64,000 nucleotides of DNA from Mya arenaria (Eukaryota > Mollusca > Bivalvia > Myida > Myidae), in assembly GCF_026914265.1 (NCBI RefSeq), contig NC_069125.1:913556-977555 (forward strand), written 5' to 3'. The position numbers were made by a program, and so were the translations under genes. This document shows positions 37,701-49,400 of this stretch, one piece after another (positions within the stretch are counted from its first letter, which is position 1; every line of letters starts with the position of its first letter). The notes below the pieces were generated by a model that saw only the letters and a program-made list of their open reading frames with translations, was not told the DNA's origin and made no database searches.

Positions 37701-39662
37701 GCACATACACACTGAAATGAGTTTAGTAGAACAACTACGGTTATTAGCAGCTCTCCAAGGAAGGTACTTTCAGATATGCACAATGTTGAGTTTTGCCTGT
37801 GTTATACATAGACTGTTTTATAAAAAAACAAGCTTTGCAATTGTTGCAGTTTCCATTAATTATTAATTTAATTTGGCCAGTAAGCGCAGAAGTCAGCGCA
37901 CTCGCTTCCCATGAAATCGTCCCGGATTCTGATTACCTAGTCGGACAAGTGTTTCCTCCGGTAACTGAGTCCCCCCCCCACCCCCGCATAAAAGACACCA
38001 CTCTCGCGTAACATCGTGCCAGCGAGAGCAATACATATAATGTTGTATAAAGTGTTAATACAACCAATAAACATACATACTTTCTAACCAACTTCAGGTA
38101 CCCGAGCTCCGTTAAAGCCTTTATTATCGTGGCGTGCGGCGGTGGATAAGGTACCATGGGGTGTGGTCTTCCTGCTCGGCGGAGGCTTCGCTATGGCCAA
38201 GGCATCAAAGGTAACATGCATGAGCAATTGTAAGTAATATGAATAAAAAAAATCCTGAAGTAAATAACAACAAAACTGAAACAAAATACCACGTGTACAT
38301 GCATCCTGGGTATCGAAAATAGAGTAGAAATGTGACCACTTATAATCAAGCTCTATTAGGAGGTGGGGTATGATGGTCGGTTTAGTGTTCGAGCCATCCA
38401 ATGAACTAAGATTGATTAAAATATATTTTCCCTATTCGAATAAATAAGACTACCTAAATCATGCTGCATACTATATGTATATTCTACAGGAATCCGGTTT
38501 GTCCGCCTGGGTTGGGGAGAAGCTGTCAGTTCTCGATTTTCTAGAGCCATGGGTGCTTAACCTCGTGCTTTGTTACATCATCGCTGCCATGACGGAAGTG
38601 ACGTCAAATACCGCTACGTGCACGCTCATGATGCCTATCCTTGCTAACCTGGTATGTACATTTTAACAATGGATGCATTCTGGATGTTGAACTTTATAAT
38701 TATCCAATCAAATCACTTTTATCTATTACCCGTTGACGTAGTCACGGATAAAAGAAAATATTCCTAAGTATGGAACCAGATGACTTAAGAACAACTTTTC
38801 TGTCTTTTTAAATCAATAAAATGGATTATTATCAAATCGCTGAGAACAGTTTTCATATGTATGCCAACAATACAAATATCCTTTCGTATAATTTGATTAA
38901 CTCATTACATTTACCCGTGCTCCAGGCAGTGCACCTGAAGCAGACTCCCATATACCTGATGTTCCCAACGGCCATAGCAACGTCATTCGCCTTCATGCTG
39001 CCTGTGGCCACGCCTCCTAACGCCGTCATCTTCTCCTATGGCTATGTTAAGGTCACGGACATGGTATGTTTGTTTGCTATGGCTGTTATCTTATTGGCTT
39101 CGCCTTACTCAATTTTGATTTTTTAAACCGAATTTGCTATGAGCCATCTATGTCAATTGATATTTTTTTCATCGACTGATTATGAGAAATAATTGAATGA
39201 TATATTTAATCATGATAAAGTGTTCAATTTTAGTGTTTAACGCTATACTAAGACAATATTTTCTTGTGCTCCTGAAGTGTTTGATAGTAAAATGTTGTTG
39301 TTATTTGAAACATCTAAGTATTGCTTATTCCTTTGTTTTGTTACTTTTTACCTGTAAATATGTTAAAAACAAGCTTGTTTATATTATTGGACCTGCATTT
39401 TCTCAACTATGTGCGACTGCTCGCAGTTCAGCTCCATCCCTAAAAGACCAATAACAACAAAAAACAACAACAACGAAAAACCCTCTATCATTGAAATTAC
39501 CATGAACATTTACTCTTTCAATTTCAGGTTAAGGCAGGCTTCATATTGAACGTAATATGTGTGTTGGTGCTCATCGGGTTCACTGAAACGCTTGGAAACA
39601 AGCTGTTTGACTTTCACACACTTCCGCCGGAAATAGCTTTATATTACAATAACACGACTTGA
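25715..39662 (+). CDS. SLC13-family sodium/di- or tricarboxylate cotransporter, copy 1 (14 coding exons)
   Basis: Exons: 25715-25822, 29412-29561, 30452-30567, 32520-32662, 33001-33136, 34812-34961, 35321-35452, 35868-35954, 36209-36313, 37450-37544, 38098-38210, 38490-38651, 38926-39063, 39528-39662. All phases fit, giving 589 aa, the normal family size. SLC13 proteins import dicarboxylates, citrate or sulfate with Na+ at the plasma membrane. Diagnostic motifs are a first SNT at 142-144 ([13 protein letters not shown]), GTGPN at 255-259, a second SNT at 484-486 ([15 protein letters not shown]), and the family signature at about 517-535 ([17 protein letters not shown]). The C-terminus ends with an N-glycosylation-like YNNTT, as expected for an extracellular tail. 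Exon 4 appears to use a GC donor (GAAG|GCATTT) where copy 2 uses GT. The large loop is encoded by exons 4-5. Substrate cannot be told from the sequence. Its neighbour at 43,402 is a tandem duplicate. Confidence 0.93.
25823..29411 (+). other. Intron 1 of SLC13 copy 1
   Basis: This 3.6-kb intron is AT-rich and holds the pogo-like MITE at 27,416-28,176. Nothing else is recognised. The matching intron of copy 2 (43,510-44,227) is only 718 bp. Confidence 0.8.
27416..28176. mobile_element. pogo-like (Tc1/mariner superfamily) non-autonomous element with TA target duplication
   Basis: The ends are inverted repeats beginning CAGTTGAACACCG (27,416) and ending CGGTGTTCAACTG (28,176), each flanked by TA. 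The inner part of the ends is also related (CGCTATTTCGAAATTATTTTT on the left side; CGCTATTTCGAATTATTTTTT on the right). Length is 761 bp. No transposase motifs were recognised inside, so it is a MITE-type derivative. The well-matched ends and clean target site suggest a fairly recent insertion relative to the other remnants here. Confidence 0.82.
29562..30451 (+). other. Intron 2 of SLC13 copy 1
   Basis: An 890-bp AT-rich intron with nothing recognised. The acceptor is TTTCAAG|GACAC. Confidence 0.7.
30770..32280 (+). mobile_element. Decayed PIF/Harbinger DNA transposon in intron 3 of SLC13 copy 1
   Basis: Between about 31,690 and 32,130, three frames together show the order of a Harbinger (DDE_Tnp_4) nuclease C-terminal half: [17 protein letters not shown], then [20 protein letters not shown], then [19 protein letters not shown], then a short tail with NEAQR. 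Frames change several times and stops intervene, so it is inactive. Base composition (GC-richer, many CG) contrasts with the AT-rich intron. A 10-bp inverted match TTACTCGTTG (about 30,870) and CAACGAGTAA (about 32,260) may mark remnant ends, but target-site duplications were not found. The insertion is absent from the same intron in copy 2. The listed limits are approximate. Confidence 0.65.
31130..31346 (-). other. Coding-like minus-strand stretch inside the Harbinger remnant, unknown protein
   Basis: Read on the minus strand, about 69 codons stay open, starting [20 protein letters not shown] and continuing through [17 protein letters not shown] and [20 protein letters not shown] to a stop. 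The residue mix is helical and protein-like. Harbinger elements often carry a second gene for a Myb-like protein, but this piece shows no recognisable Myb motif. It could be captured host sequence. Confidence 0.35.
32663..33000 (+). other. Intron 4 of SLC13 copy 1, probable GC-AG intron
   Basis: In copy 2 exon 4 ends AAAAACA|GTAAAA. The same place here reads AAAAACACTGAAG|GCATTT, with no GT. Using the GC at 32,663-32,664 restores phase 1 and adds two residues (TE), joining in frame to exon 5 (acceptor TTCACTAG|CATTC). GC donors are the commonest non-GT class, so this is the most economical model. Confidence 0.65.
33122..33385 (+). repeat. Tandem array amplifying the exon 5 / intron 5 junction of SLC13 copy 1
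   Basis: Six or so diverged units of about 40-45 bp. Each joins the last bases of exon 5 (CTAGACGATATTCC) to the first bases of the intron (GTAGGTACATTGTTGATGTC), then ACTACA. Junction copies start near 33,137, 33,180, 33,264, 33,299 and 33,340. The last unit runs into TATTGTTATGATCAAAATAA, which matches the single junction in copy 2 (TATTGTAATGATCAAGATAA). The expansion is therefore specific to copy 1 and grew from the splice donor itself. Confidence 0.85.
33386..34811 (+). other. Rest of intron 5 of SLC13 copy 1
   Basis: AT-rich sequence without a recognised feature. Confidence 0.5.
34962..36208 (+). other. Introns 6-8 of SLC13 copy 1
   Basis: Three short introns (34,962-35,320; 35,453-35,867; 35,955-36,208) with canonical GT-AG ends. 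No inserted element was seen. Confidence 0.7.
36412..37066 (+). repeat. Near-perfect 27-bp minisatellite in intron 9 of SLC13 copy 1
   Basis: About 24 copies of a 27-bp unit (GTTTTGACTATTGGGCGTGC then CCCTGAA) with only a handful of single-base differences. The period is a multiple of three and the unit lacks stops, so frames on both strands stay open for about 223 codons. This is an arithmetic effect, not a gene: the array lies inside an intron and has no flanking coding signal. Its homogeneity marks it as recent, and it is absent from the equivalent intron of copy 2. Confidence 0.97.
37600..37775 (+). repeat. Short tandem repeat in intron 10, ~75-bp unit, about 2.5 copies
   Basis: Repeated landmarks are GGGTGTCACTTG/GGGTGGCACTTG, ATACACACTGAAAT, AGTTTAGTAGA and ACGGTTATTAG. 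The copies are moderately diverged. Confidence 0.7.
37871..38090 (+). mobile_element. tRNA-derived SINE-like insertion in intron 10 of SLC13 copy 1
   Basis: The 5' part reads GGCCAGTAAGCGCAGAAGTC then AGCGCACTCGCTTCCC, resembling a tRNA A-box region. It is followed at the usual spacing by a degenerate B-box (CCCGGATTCTGATTACC). A GC-richer body with a poly-C run continues to a short AT-rich tail ending AATAAACATACATAC. The same intron in copy 2 is only about 190 bp and lacks it. It is not a functional tRNA: no acceptor-stem pairing was found. Confidence 0.55.
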
Positions 39663-42600
39663 CATAGAACTTCGTAATGTAAACAATTGTTTTGATCCTG
39701 TGGATATATTAGCTTACATGAATGATAAAACAAGGTGGCAATTAACCGACTTTATACGTCTTGCTGTATTAAACACACGTATACACATTTTTATACAACA
39801 TTTTGTGTTCGACTGTTGTTTAATGGCACAATATCATGTATATATTGTAATAACATACAACTTCGACGTATAGTACATACCAGTAATCTTATGTGTCAAC
39901 TAGACTAATAATAATTACTTCTCAGTATAATCATGCATTAGTTTGTTCAATCCAATTGTATTGTACCGTTGTTTTCTGTTCTTAAATATGCAAACTTGCA
40001 TACGTTTTGCTGATTATGAACGCAATCCATTTCCAATGTTATCATAGTATACAAAACATAAATTATATTCAATCCATGTTTTGTGTGTTGTATATACTAT
40101 TTGCACCGATGACGAGATCATGGCTTACCATATGGAGTCATCGTTATGTTTGGCATGCTCAGTCGTGCCTGTGGACTGCTTCCTGCGATATACATTACCG
40201 AACTTAGGCTATACCTGTACCAAATCCGAACCGAATTCTTTGTATTTTTTCATTAATTAGTTCATATTTAAATACACATATAATAAAGGGTGTGATGCTT
40301 GTTTTTCTATGCTTGGGTCTTTTAAAGCCTAGGTGCCGCTTAGGATAAAATATTTATGGAAAAAGTGAGTTTATGGCTATGATGGAAAGGTTTCCAAATG
40401 TCTTATGTTTTTTATGAAAGTCTTGGTGGTCTTGTGAATAAGGTCTCGATTAACTTGGATTATTTTTTCTTGATTGACCGGCGTGGGTTTGCACCCCACT
40501 TAATCCAACATACGTTTTTATACTATAATCCTACTCCCAACTATAACTGTATTTATTCTGAAACTTCGATATCATAGACTGAAATAAGTGTTTCAGAATA
40601 AGCTATTAAAAACTCAACGCGTCTTTAATAGTTAAAAATGCAAATCATCCGTATATAAAGTAACATAGAATTTTAGGTTTTGTGTAGGTCACGTGATTTG
40701 CAAATTTCGTGACGAAGTTGTATGCGCTAAATTTTGATTATACTAAAAGTAACTCTTGGTTTTGTTGCATTTTGAAAATGCAATAAATGCATTTTTGGAT
40801 TGTAAAAATGTAAGAAATAGGTTAAGGGAAGTCATTTGGATGTACATACAAAAATAAGTTTACATCACACATAATGGAACTTTAACGACCATTTAACTTA
40901 GCGAAACGTGCTCATCAATTTAAAAGAGCATAATCTAAATCACCGCACCGTTCTTGTCAGCTTAATTCAAAGCTACGGTCAAGTGATCCACTCGAATGAT
41001 GCTACCATACGTTATTTATGGCTGGTCTTAAAGATTTATCATTTCCCTTTGGCAAAAATACAATTTTGTAATGGCTGTTACTTATGTTATTTTATTATGT
41101 TGTTATTTTCTTATTTCTTCGATCGAGCAACCTGAGCGCTTGATTCAAGGAAAGTTATGCAATTAATATGATTCCGGACCACCGTGGAATAAATACTCAT
41201 AAATGTAAAACCAATGAAGAGTTTAAGAAGTCACGTGATTGTAATGATGAAATATTTTAACAAAGTAAGTAAATATGGAGGGCAATTAATCCGATTAAAG
41301 CGTCATATCAAGTGACCTGCAGGAAATCGTAGCAAAACAGTTATAACATAACAACCTGATATAACATAAAGTTTATTTTGATGTAAACATATACATATCA
41401 AACTTTAATGTGATTCCAACATACATGTGAATGGAATTAAATTCTGATAAATAAATATTAATACCAACATCACAGTCATACAAAGTAATCAACAAGTACA
41501 GAATATTGTATCTACATAACATAGTATTATGTTACTAGTATGAACTATTTGTTTTTAATCATGTTTAAAGATTTACAAAATTAAATATATTTGGTCTTCT
41601 CCAATAAAAAAACTAGAAATATACTGTTCACGAAAATCCTTATATGTAGTGCAAATTAAAACAAAGAGAAATTCGTCTTATATATCATTGTTTCAACAAA
41701 AAGACCATTTTCACTTACTCCTTAGATTTTTTCCATACCGTCCTTGCACGACTTATTATTGTTTTCACGAGACATTTTAATACGCACATAATTTAGCCAG
41801 CGTCATCGTAAACAAGCAATTGCTCTCGATTCGGGGCACAAGGCCGTTTCTAAAGAATGGCGTTGAAAACTGTGCCAATACTCACCGAATCGAGGACGTT
41901 TTTCAGCCAAAACAATGAACCAGGAAAAATGGACGCACCTGACCTTACTGCCCTTGGTATTATAACAGTTCAAAAAGATTTTTTAACGATGATTCAATAT
42001 TCGAGCAATTGTTTTCTTCTGTTATTTGTTTTGTATTAAATCAAATGCTCGAACATTCAGCTTCAAAGTTAAAAAACGTTTGTCTTCATAATAAATAACA
42101 CTGTAACTTGTTTATTTCAAATATATTTTTATATAAATTTCTGCAACATTTTTTTAACTTTAAATTATTTTCTTATTATCTTCACTGTTGTTACTTCACT
42201 GATAAAACTCCATTTTCAACGATAACATTAAAGAAAGAAAAAACGTATATAGTTGCTAAACTAAGTAAACTCGATGTATCGTGTATTCACCCGACTTTAA
42301 ACATTTAAAGAAAGGAGTGAAAGTTTTACGTGTTCATAGAGATTGGATATCCACCATTTTCTTTTCAAGGCAAGATTTCAATTTTAATCAAATTTGCTTG
42401 AAAGCTTAAGGCTTTCTGTATGCTAAATGTTTGATAAACGGAGTAAAAAAATACTCTTGACTCAAGTAAAACATAATAATTAAAGACGGTATTGTGTCAA
42501 TTAAAATTACGCCGCCTGTAAGATGCCATATCATTTACAGTACTCTACTTAATCTAAGCCGATTTCAGAAACCGTTCATTATTAGCTCATTTTAAAGTCA

Positions 42601-43401
42601 ACATGACACTAAGATTGTCATCTTCCTTCTTAAATGTCTCAAAATATGCATTTAATAGGTCAATGGTGATCATCCCTTGCTTAGTCTCTGATCGATACGG
42701 CGACATATGGCTGCATCGTGACCTACGCACAAGAAACAGATTTGACAAAGGGCATGAATAAGTAGTGTTGTAGTTGAAACTTATATACGAATCCATAAAC
42801 TGATAAGAGTTGGCATACATTCATTTATAACGACTTGTCAAAATAATAAATTGCAATCTTGAATATAGTAACAATCGGCATCGTGGTCAACCAGTGTTCG
42901 AAATTAGTTCGGTCAACCAGTGTTCGAAATTAGTTAAATCGAGCTAAAAATGCCCGCCGCGGTTGTAACAGGCTGGAAATTATATAGCAGGGATTGTTAT
43001 TAAGATAATACTATGTACTAGTGTTAGAATTCGGGATTTTTCAATCAAAAGTCTTATCTAGATGGCTTAGTAAAAAAATACGTTTTCTTGTTTTTAATAA
43101 CTGTTTGACCAAATTAAAACGATATAATTTGGTTAAGTTGGCAGCTCAAGTACATTTGTAGGAGCGCGTTTGTCATATATCCTATTCAAAATATTCAAAT
43201 TGAAGGTTATTAATGGACATAGATGCATTGCTCGCCTTTTTTAGATTTCGTAATAAGTTAAAATTGCTTTAAAAGGGTGTGTTATTTAAAAAAAGAATAT
43301 CTACAAAATTTATTTAAACAAACTCGCAAAAATGAACAAAGTGGTGTAACAACGAGAAACTAAAAAAGTAAAACAAGGATATAGACAGATAAAAGACGAA
43401 A
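39663..43401. other. Spacer between the two SLC13 copies
   Basis: About 3.7 kb of AT-rich sequence. A 26-bp tandem duplication with GGTCAACCAGTGTTCGAAAT lies at about 42,885-42,935. A 10-bp inverted pair CTCGATTCGG / CCGAATCGAG lies at about 41,827 and 41,885. No gene was recognised; this span should include the promoter of copy 2. Confidence 0.6.
42885..42935 (+). repeat. 26-bp direct duplication
   Basis: Two adjacent identical copies of a unit containing GGTCAACCAGTGTTCGAAAT and TAGTT, about 0.5 kb before the start of SLC13 copy 2. Confidence 0.9.
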
Positions 43402-46400
43402 ATGCTTCGCAACTTTTTCCGAGATCTTCTCTACTTGAGGGATATTGCGACTGTTGTTATGACGCCAATTATTTTGCTGCCGTTTCTGTTGGTAGAAGGT
43501 GTAGGGGAGGTAATTTAGAGATGTTATTTCAATACTATAATTAACTTTCATCGTTTGAAGTGTCATTTATGATTTTTTAATACATTTTCATCAATCTAAA
43601 TTTCGCACGTTTATTCTCATACATGTGATGTTTATTTACGCATTGTCCATTCATAACTTTCTAAAGATGCACTGAGACATTTAGGTATGTTAATTGCCTT
43701 ATTAACAACGATATTAATCAACATTTGTTGTATGACAACTGATTACTGTATGTTTAACAACCACGCTGAGGTTTAATTGCCTATTGTCATGCTTTTTTAC
43801 TATTGTTCATATTTTCTATATCGTGTTTATACGTGGCGTTTGAGCCTTTTGCAAGTTTATAGACATTCACATATTATTATCAATACATTTTAAAATACTT
43901 TAAACAAATTTCAAATTAATTATATTTAACTAGATACACTTCTTATGGTTGTGTTTGTATTAAATATCTGAAACAAAGCAGTGTTATTCAAAGAGCATTT
44001 TCGGAACAACTAATTGTTTTATTTGTGAAATAACACGCTTTTTAAAAAATAAATATATGTGTAAATGCGTCGTAATAAGGGCGTTCTTTTAACAGTCGCG
44101 TTTTGTTTAATTATTGAACTAACGGACTTTAGTTTTAAATTTGTGTAATGCGTCTTATTAAATGCGGTCTTTTAACGGTAGCGTTTCCGATTTCTGCTTC
44201 TTCACTGATTCTTATGTTCATGTTCAGGTAGGAAAATGTGCGTACTGCGTTTGTATGATGGCGATCTTCTGGATCACAGAGGCGCTTCCTATTGCTGTGA
44301 CGTCACTGATTCCTGTGTTCCTCTTTCCAATTGTTGGCATCCTGTCCATCAAAGACACGTCACATGAATATATTAATGTATGTATTAATGCCCTCTATTG
44401 ACAATAAGGTTGGTCTTTTTTATTTCATTCAAACATCATAACATTTATTACGATCAGATCAACCTACACGGAAACAATCAATTATCCTTTCTATATCCGT
44501 ATGAGAAAAGTTTAAGGCATTTATCTTTTTGTATAAGGTTTTTATTATATAAATCATGGTATTAGCCGAAGTGCTTGTCAATAATTAACATGTTAGCAAG
44601 GGATAAAACGTTGGATTTCTCGGAAAACGTTTAATATTTTTAAACACGATGTACACGAAAGTGTTTGTGCATTCAGGCCCTTGAAGGCCAATGCATGAAT
44701 TTACATGTATTTGACATTCAATTTTGTTTAATTTTGTATTACTACTTGGAAATTGCTGTTGTAAATAGCAATGGATGGAAATACGCTTTAAAAAAAAACA
44801 TATGGAAATTTTAACCGCGCTTTGCTGATACGTGGAAAAATTAGATAAAAATAAGACTGAGAATTGCTTTAAGTTTTTTTTTTGTGATAAATGGGCCAAG
44901 CTTTCAACGTTCATTCATAATTATAAACTGAACATATTTTATATATTATATAAATCCTTTTTTTCTTTAGCTCATGTACTTTCCTGCCACTTTCCTTTCT
45001 GTATCGTTCTCATTAAAACATTGGAAATGACGGGGACGCGCAGTAGCCGCCATTTACTTTACCAAGAAAAAATTAAAGGAACAAGGAGCAAGGCCAAAAA
45101 CACTTCAACCTATTTTTTGTAATTTAAAATAGGGAATAAGTATGAACTAATGTTTCCAGGAGACAAACATGTTGTTTGTGGGCGGGGTGATCGTTGCGGC
45201 CGCCATTGAACACTGGAACATCCATACACGTCTCGCCCTAAAAATCCTTCTCAAGGTTGGCCCAGATACAAAATGGTGAGGATGGTTTGTCTATAGAATG
45301 AATATTACCAAATATCTAGAGTACGGAACACACGCAATGTCGATTTAGAACATACAAAACACATTTAAAGAAGTTACCAGTAAAGCTCCAGCAGCTTATG
45401 TTTAAGATCCACTTTCTGTCTTATAACCTTTAAGACAATTTATAATACCACCTAAGCCAATGAAATGATATTGCAATGAAATATAATAACTCTTTACTGT
45501 AGCCTCAGCGTCTATTAGGATTTTTATTTCACCCTATTTCAGGTTGATGTTAGGTCTGATGGTCCCTACTTGGTTTATGTCTATGTGGATCAGTAACACC
45601 GCTACAGCTGCCATGATGGTGCCAATAGCGAACGCCATCCTTATGCAATTGAAGGACACAGAGGATGAATATAAAAACAGTAAAAAAAGTATACACTGCC
45701 CGCTCGAGTAATTGTAGTGAAAGCTTGACTATGGTTTTAAAGGTTTTATGATTTTTTTAATTATTATTTAAACAGTCGATTATATGGATACATATGATGT
45801 TTATCTTCATTGGGATCATAACTAAAGATAAACGTTTGACAAACAATGTTCATTTATTGATAAGACAATTAGATATAATACATTGGTATAATTGCAGAGA
45901 CATAACAAAAATGAACCTGTGTTCTCCATTGATTTTCACTAGCGTTCAACAACTCTGCCATGGAACTTGATGACATCGCAGTGAAAGTGCAGCCTGAGGA
46001 TGACATAGCCAATGGTGAATCAAAAACATTGAGCGGAGAAATACAGAAAACCGATAACAATTTACTAGACGGTCTTCCGTATGTATATTGTAATGATCAA
46101 GATAAAAAAAGCCCAATTAGTTTCCTGATTCTGTTTCATCAGTTTATGGGATAGATTATTTTCACATTTGCACAAATGTTTCCATGAAAAGAAAGAAATG
46201 GAAAAACCCAAACAAAGTCACAATAGTAACAATGGTTTGCTCGATTTGCAAACAAGATATCCTGCTAAAACAGTTCACGGTTTTTGGTTTGTTGTTATAA
46301 GTAGTCAACACAATCTAATCCTTGAACATTTTATGTCGCAAACTCAAGTACTTGCCTTACGTCATGAAAACTTCTTAATAAAACAAAAATGCACGGGATT

Positions 46401-49400
46401 AGCATACAAAGCATAATTATGCATGTATTGTATACATGGCATAGAGATAATAAAAAATGGGATATATTGTCAATACCTCGCTAATCATACACGAAGTAAT
46501 TTTCATAAAGGCATACCTAATTAAGATGTTGTAGGTCTAACTCCTCTACGTAAGCATTCTTAAATTTATATCCATGTAATATAGAGAAAATGTTTTGGAA
46601 GACAACACAAATGAGTCGTTTACTCGTCTATGCAAGTGTCTATCGTTGAGCATCGCGTACTCGGCCAACTGCGGGGGCATCGGCAGTCTCACAGGAACTG
46701 TACCAAACCTTGTCATGAAGGGACAGCTCGACATGTAAGAAAGTATATACACCTAGCATTTTTTTCTTTGTGTTCGTTCCATGTCCCCATGCGGTACCCC
46801 AACTATTATTGACGAACTATTAATGTAAGCGGCACGTTTGTTCTCGTGTGTTTTCTATTTTTATCGGTTTGCTAATGATTCAACGTACGTACATGTTCAC
46901 GAAAACAAGTTAGATATACCTCTACAAAACAGCAACCACAATAATAATCCGAGATAAATTAAATCTTGGTTACTGCACAAACAACAAAAGGAAAACGAAT
47001 TCGTTTTCGTTTGGTTTTTGAATCTTCCGTTCAATATTGGCAAACAAAAACCCAGACTACCAAAAACAATGTTAGCTTATTTCGTTTTCATTATCTAACT
47101 CACTCATTTGTTATCAACGCCTTGTTTCCAGGAAGTTGGAGGAGTATGGCATTACGCAATCTCCAATCACATTCGCCACGTGGATGGCGTTTGGAATACC
47201 TCTGTCCTTTACATTAGTCATCATTGTCTGGATCTGGCTGCAGGTCATGTTTCTCAGATGCAAGTAAGTCATTCTTACAAATATTCTGCCTTACGTAAGT
47301 TACGGTACATTGAAAATGTTTGAGTTGTTATTTATGATTAGTGTTTTATTGTTCTGTTGACTGTCGTTTGTGGTTTATGTTTGTGACGTTTTGAATTGTG
47401 GCCGTATGCACACTTTGTTCATAAACGTTCAGACAAGGCTGACGTTCTGTAATGGTCATAAAACCCCAGAGAGTTCAATATGGTTTTCTCTGCCAAGGCG
47501 GTTAACCCAACAAAGTTTATCCGAACAGTACTACAACATACTAAATTAAAAATTACAACATATATAAAGTTATGTTTTCTATCCATTAAATATCAGTTAT
47601 ACTTAATATCTATGTTTAATAATTTCAGTAAAAGATATACAATTGTCTTTCTTCGTTGTATTCATCTTCTTGACAACGAATTTCAAAAGAAACAAATCAA
47701 TATAAAGATACTCGAGTATCTCTTGGAATCCCAAAATGTCTACCAGTTTCAATAAATAAAGAAGTTTAATGCTGATTTCTGCCTTTACATAATATGCTAC
47801 CTGATGCGTTCTCCAAAGCTATCAAATTGTCTTGGATTAAACTAATCCCCGGCCTACAGTATGAACTGTTTCTTTCGCTATGCCGTCATTGAATTTCCAA
47901 TTGTATTTATAGACGGCATATCATAAACGTTCGGTCGATTCCGACATCGTTTCTCTGTATTCTAACAAAATGTGTTTAGCATTTTGTTCAAGTAAAATTT
48001 TGATCAGGTAATGAATAATGTTTTTCTTTTTTTTGTTAAGATAAAGTTTTGATAAAGTAATAAAACCGTATCGGTTTCGGGCAACAGTTCAGAAATAATT
48101 GTATCTAACGATATTTTGATATTGTCTTGTGACGCTCTGGGTCTCTCGTTATACGTTATCCTTTTGTTTTGTTAAAAAGGATTTTAGTTAAAAACTAGTT
48201 CACCAAGCTTGTTCCTGTGATTGCTATTGCTATTTTATCCTGTTCAGAAACGGGGAATCGTATTTTATGTCTTCGTTTTTTAACGTCGAACTACAGCTTG
48301 TGTTGCGTAACAAAACAGCTGTAATTCGTGCATCTAGGTGCTTTTATTATGCCCTAAAATCATATTGGTTTAATTAAGAATACTAGTTTCTGTTGTGTGA
48401 CATGAAGACAGGACATAGTTGAAATGTCCTTACTTGATAAGGCCCTCATAACGTTTCATTACATGCAGAAGTAATACTATATTGGATTTTATCACAGAAA
48501 TTGTTGCGGATCCAAAAACCCGGAACGTGTAGCTAGGGTGAAGGCTGCAGTTCAAAGGGAATACCAAAAATTGGGACAAGTCACGTGAGTTCCAGATTAT
48601 GTATATAACTGTTAATTTAAGCGATACATTAACAAGATTGGAGCTTGTTGTGGGCATACTTTTATTCTTTACTATTTAGTAAGCTTTTCGTTGCCTCGTG
48701 ATAAAATGATTGGGAGTTTTTTCAGACAATACCACACCAAAGTATGAATATATTATGGCATGATAGTTTAAGAGCCGCTACCCTTATAACTTGGATGAAC
48801 ACTGAATTTTCAGATTTGGCCAGGGTGCAGTGCTGGTCCATTTGATAGTTTTGGTGATCCTATGGGTTACGCGCGATATGGGCGGAGAATACGGCTGGGG
48901 AAAACTCTTCAAAGAGGGGTGAGTATAGTTTGCGGATTTATCCTGAGAACTAATCTCTGCGTGTTTTGTATTCCCAGAGATGATTCTTATAACAGTATAC
49001 AATTTTGTTAGAGATTACTCTGTTTAAATAATCATTTAAGAATAGGTAGAAATTTCAGCCATTTCCACCTCTTCCAAAAAGTCCTGAAAGTAATAAAACA
49101 ACATATGTATGAATCTATTTTTTCTTTGAAGAGTTTAGGTACTCAAACACTTTCGCGAAAACAATAGTTAGATTATCAAACGTGTTCGAAAAATCCATAG
49201 GGGATATTATGGTAAAAGGTTGTTATAGAACTTTGAGTTTTTTTAGTAAAGTCCTTTTTTCTCTAGACCGATGGTCGTGTGCGACTCAACCAACAACCAA
49301 GTGATACAATTCTAAAGATCAAGGAACTAACCTAGTATATCTTTTATTTTATCACTGTTAGTATTTTTAGAATAAAGATAACAATAATTTGCTTTATGAA

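Noticed and set aside
37871-37945. Functional tRNA gene
   Set aside because: A-box and B-box spacing is present, but both boxes are degenerate and no acceptor stem or anticodon arm folds. A SINE head fits better.
41827-41895. Inverted pair CTCGATTCGG / CCGAATCGAG as element ends
   Set aside because: Only 10 bp with a ~50-nt loop and no target duplication. It may be chance.
42587-42820. 77-codon minus-strand frame in the SLC13 spacer
   Set aside because: No motif, domain or splice context. Its length is within chance for AT-rich DNA.
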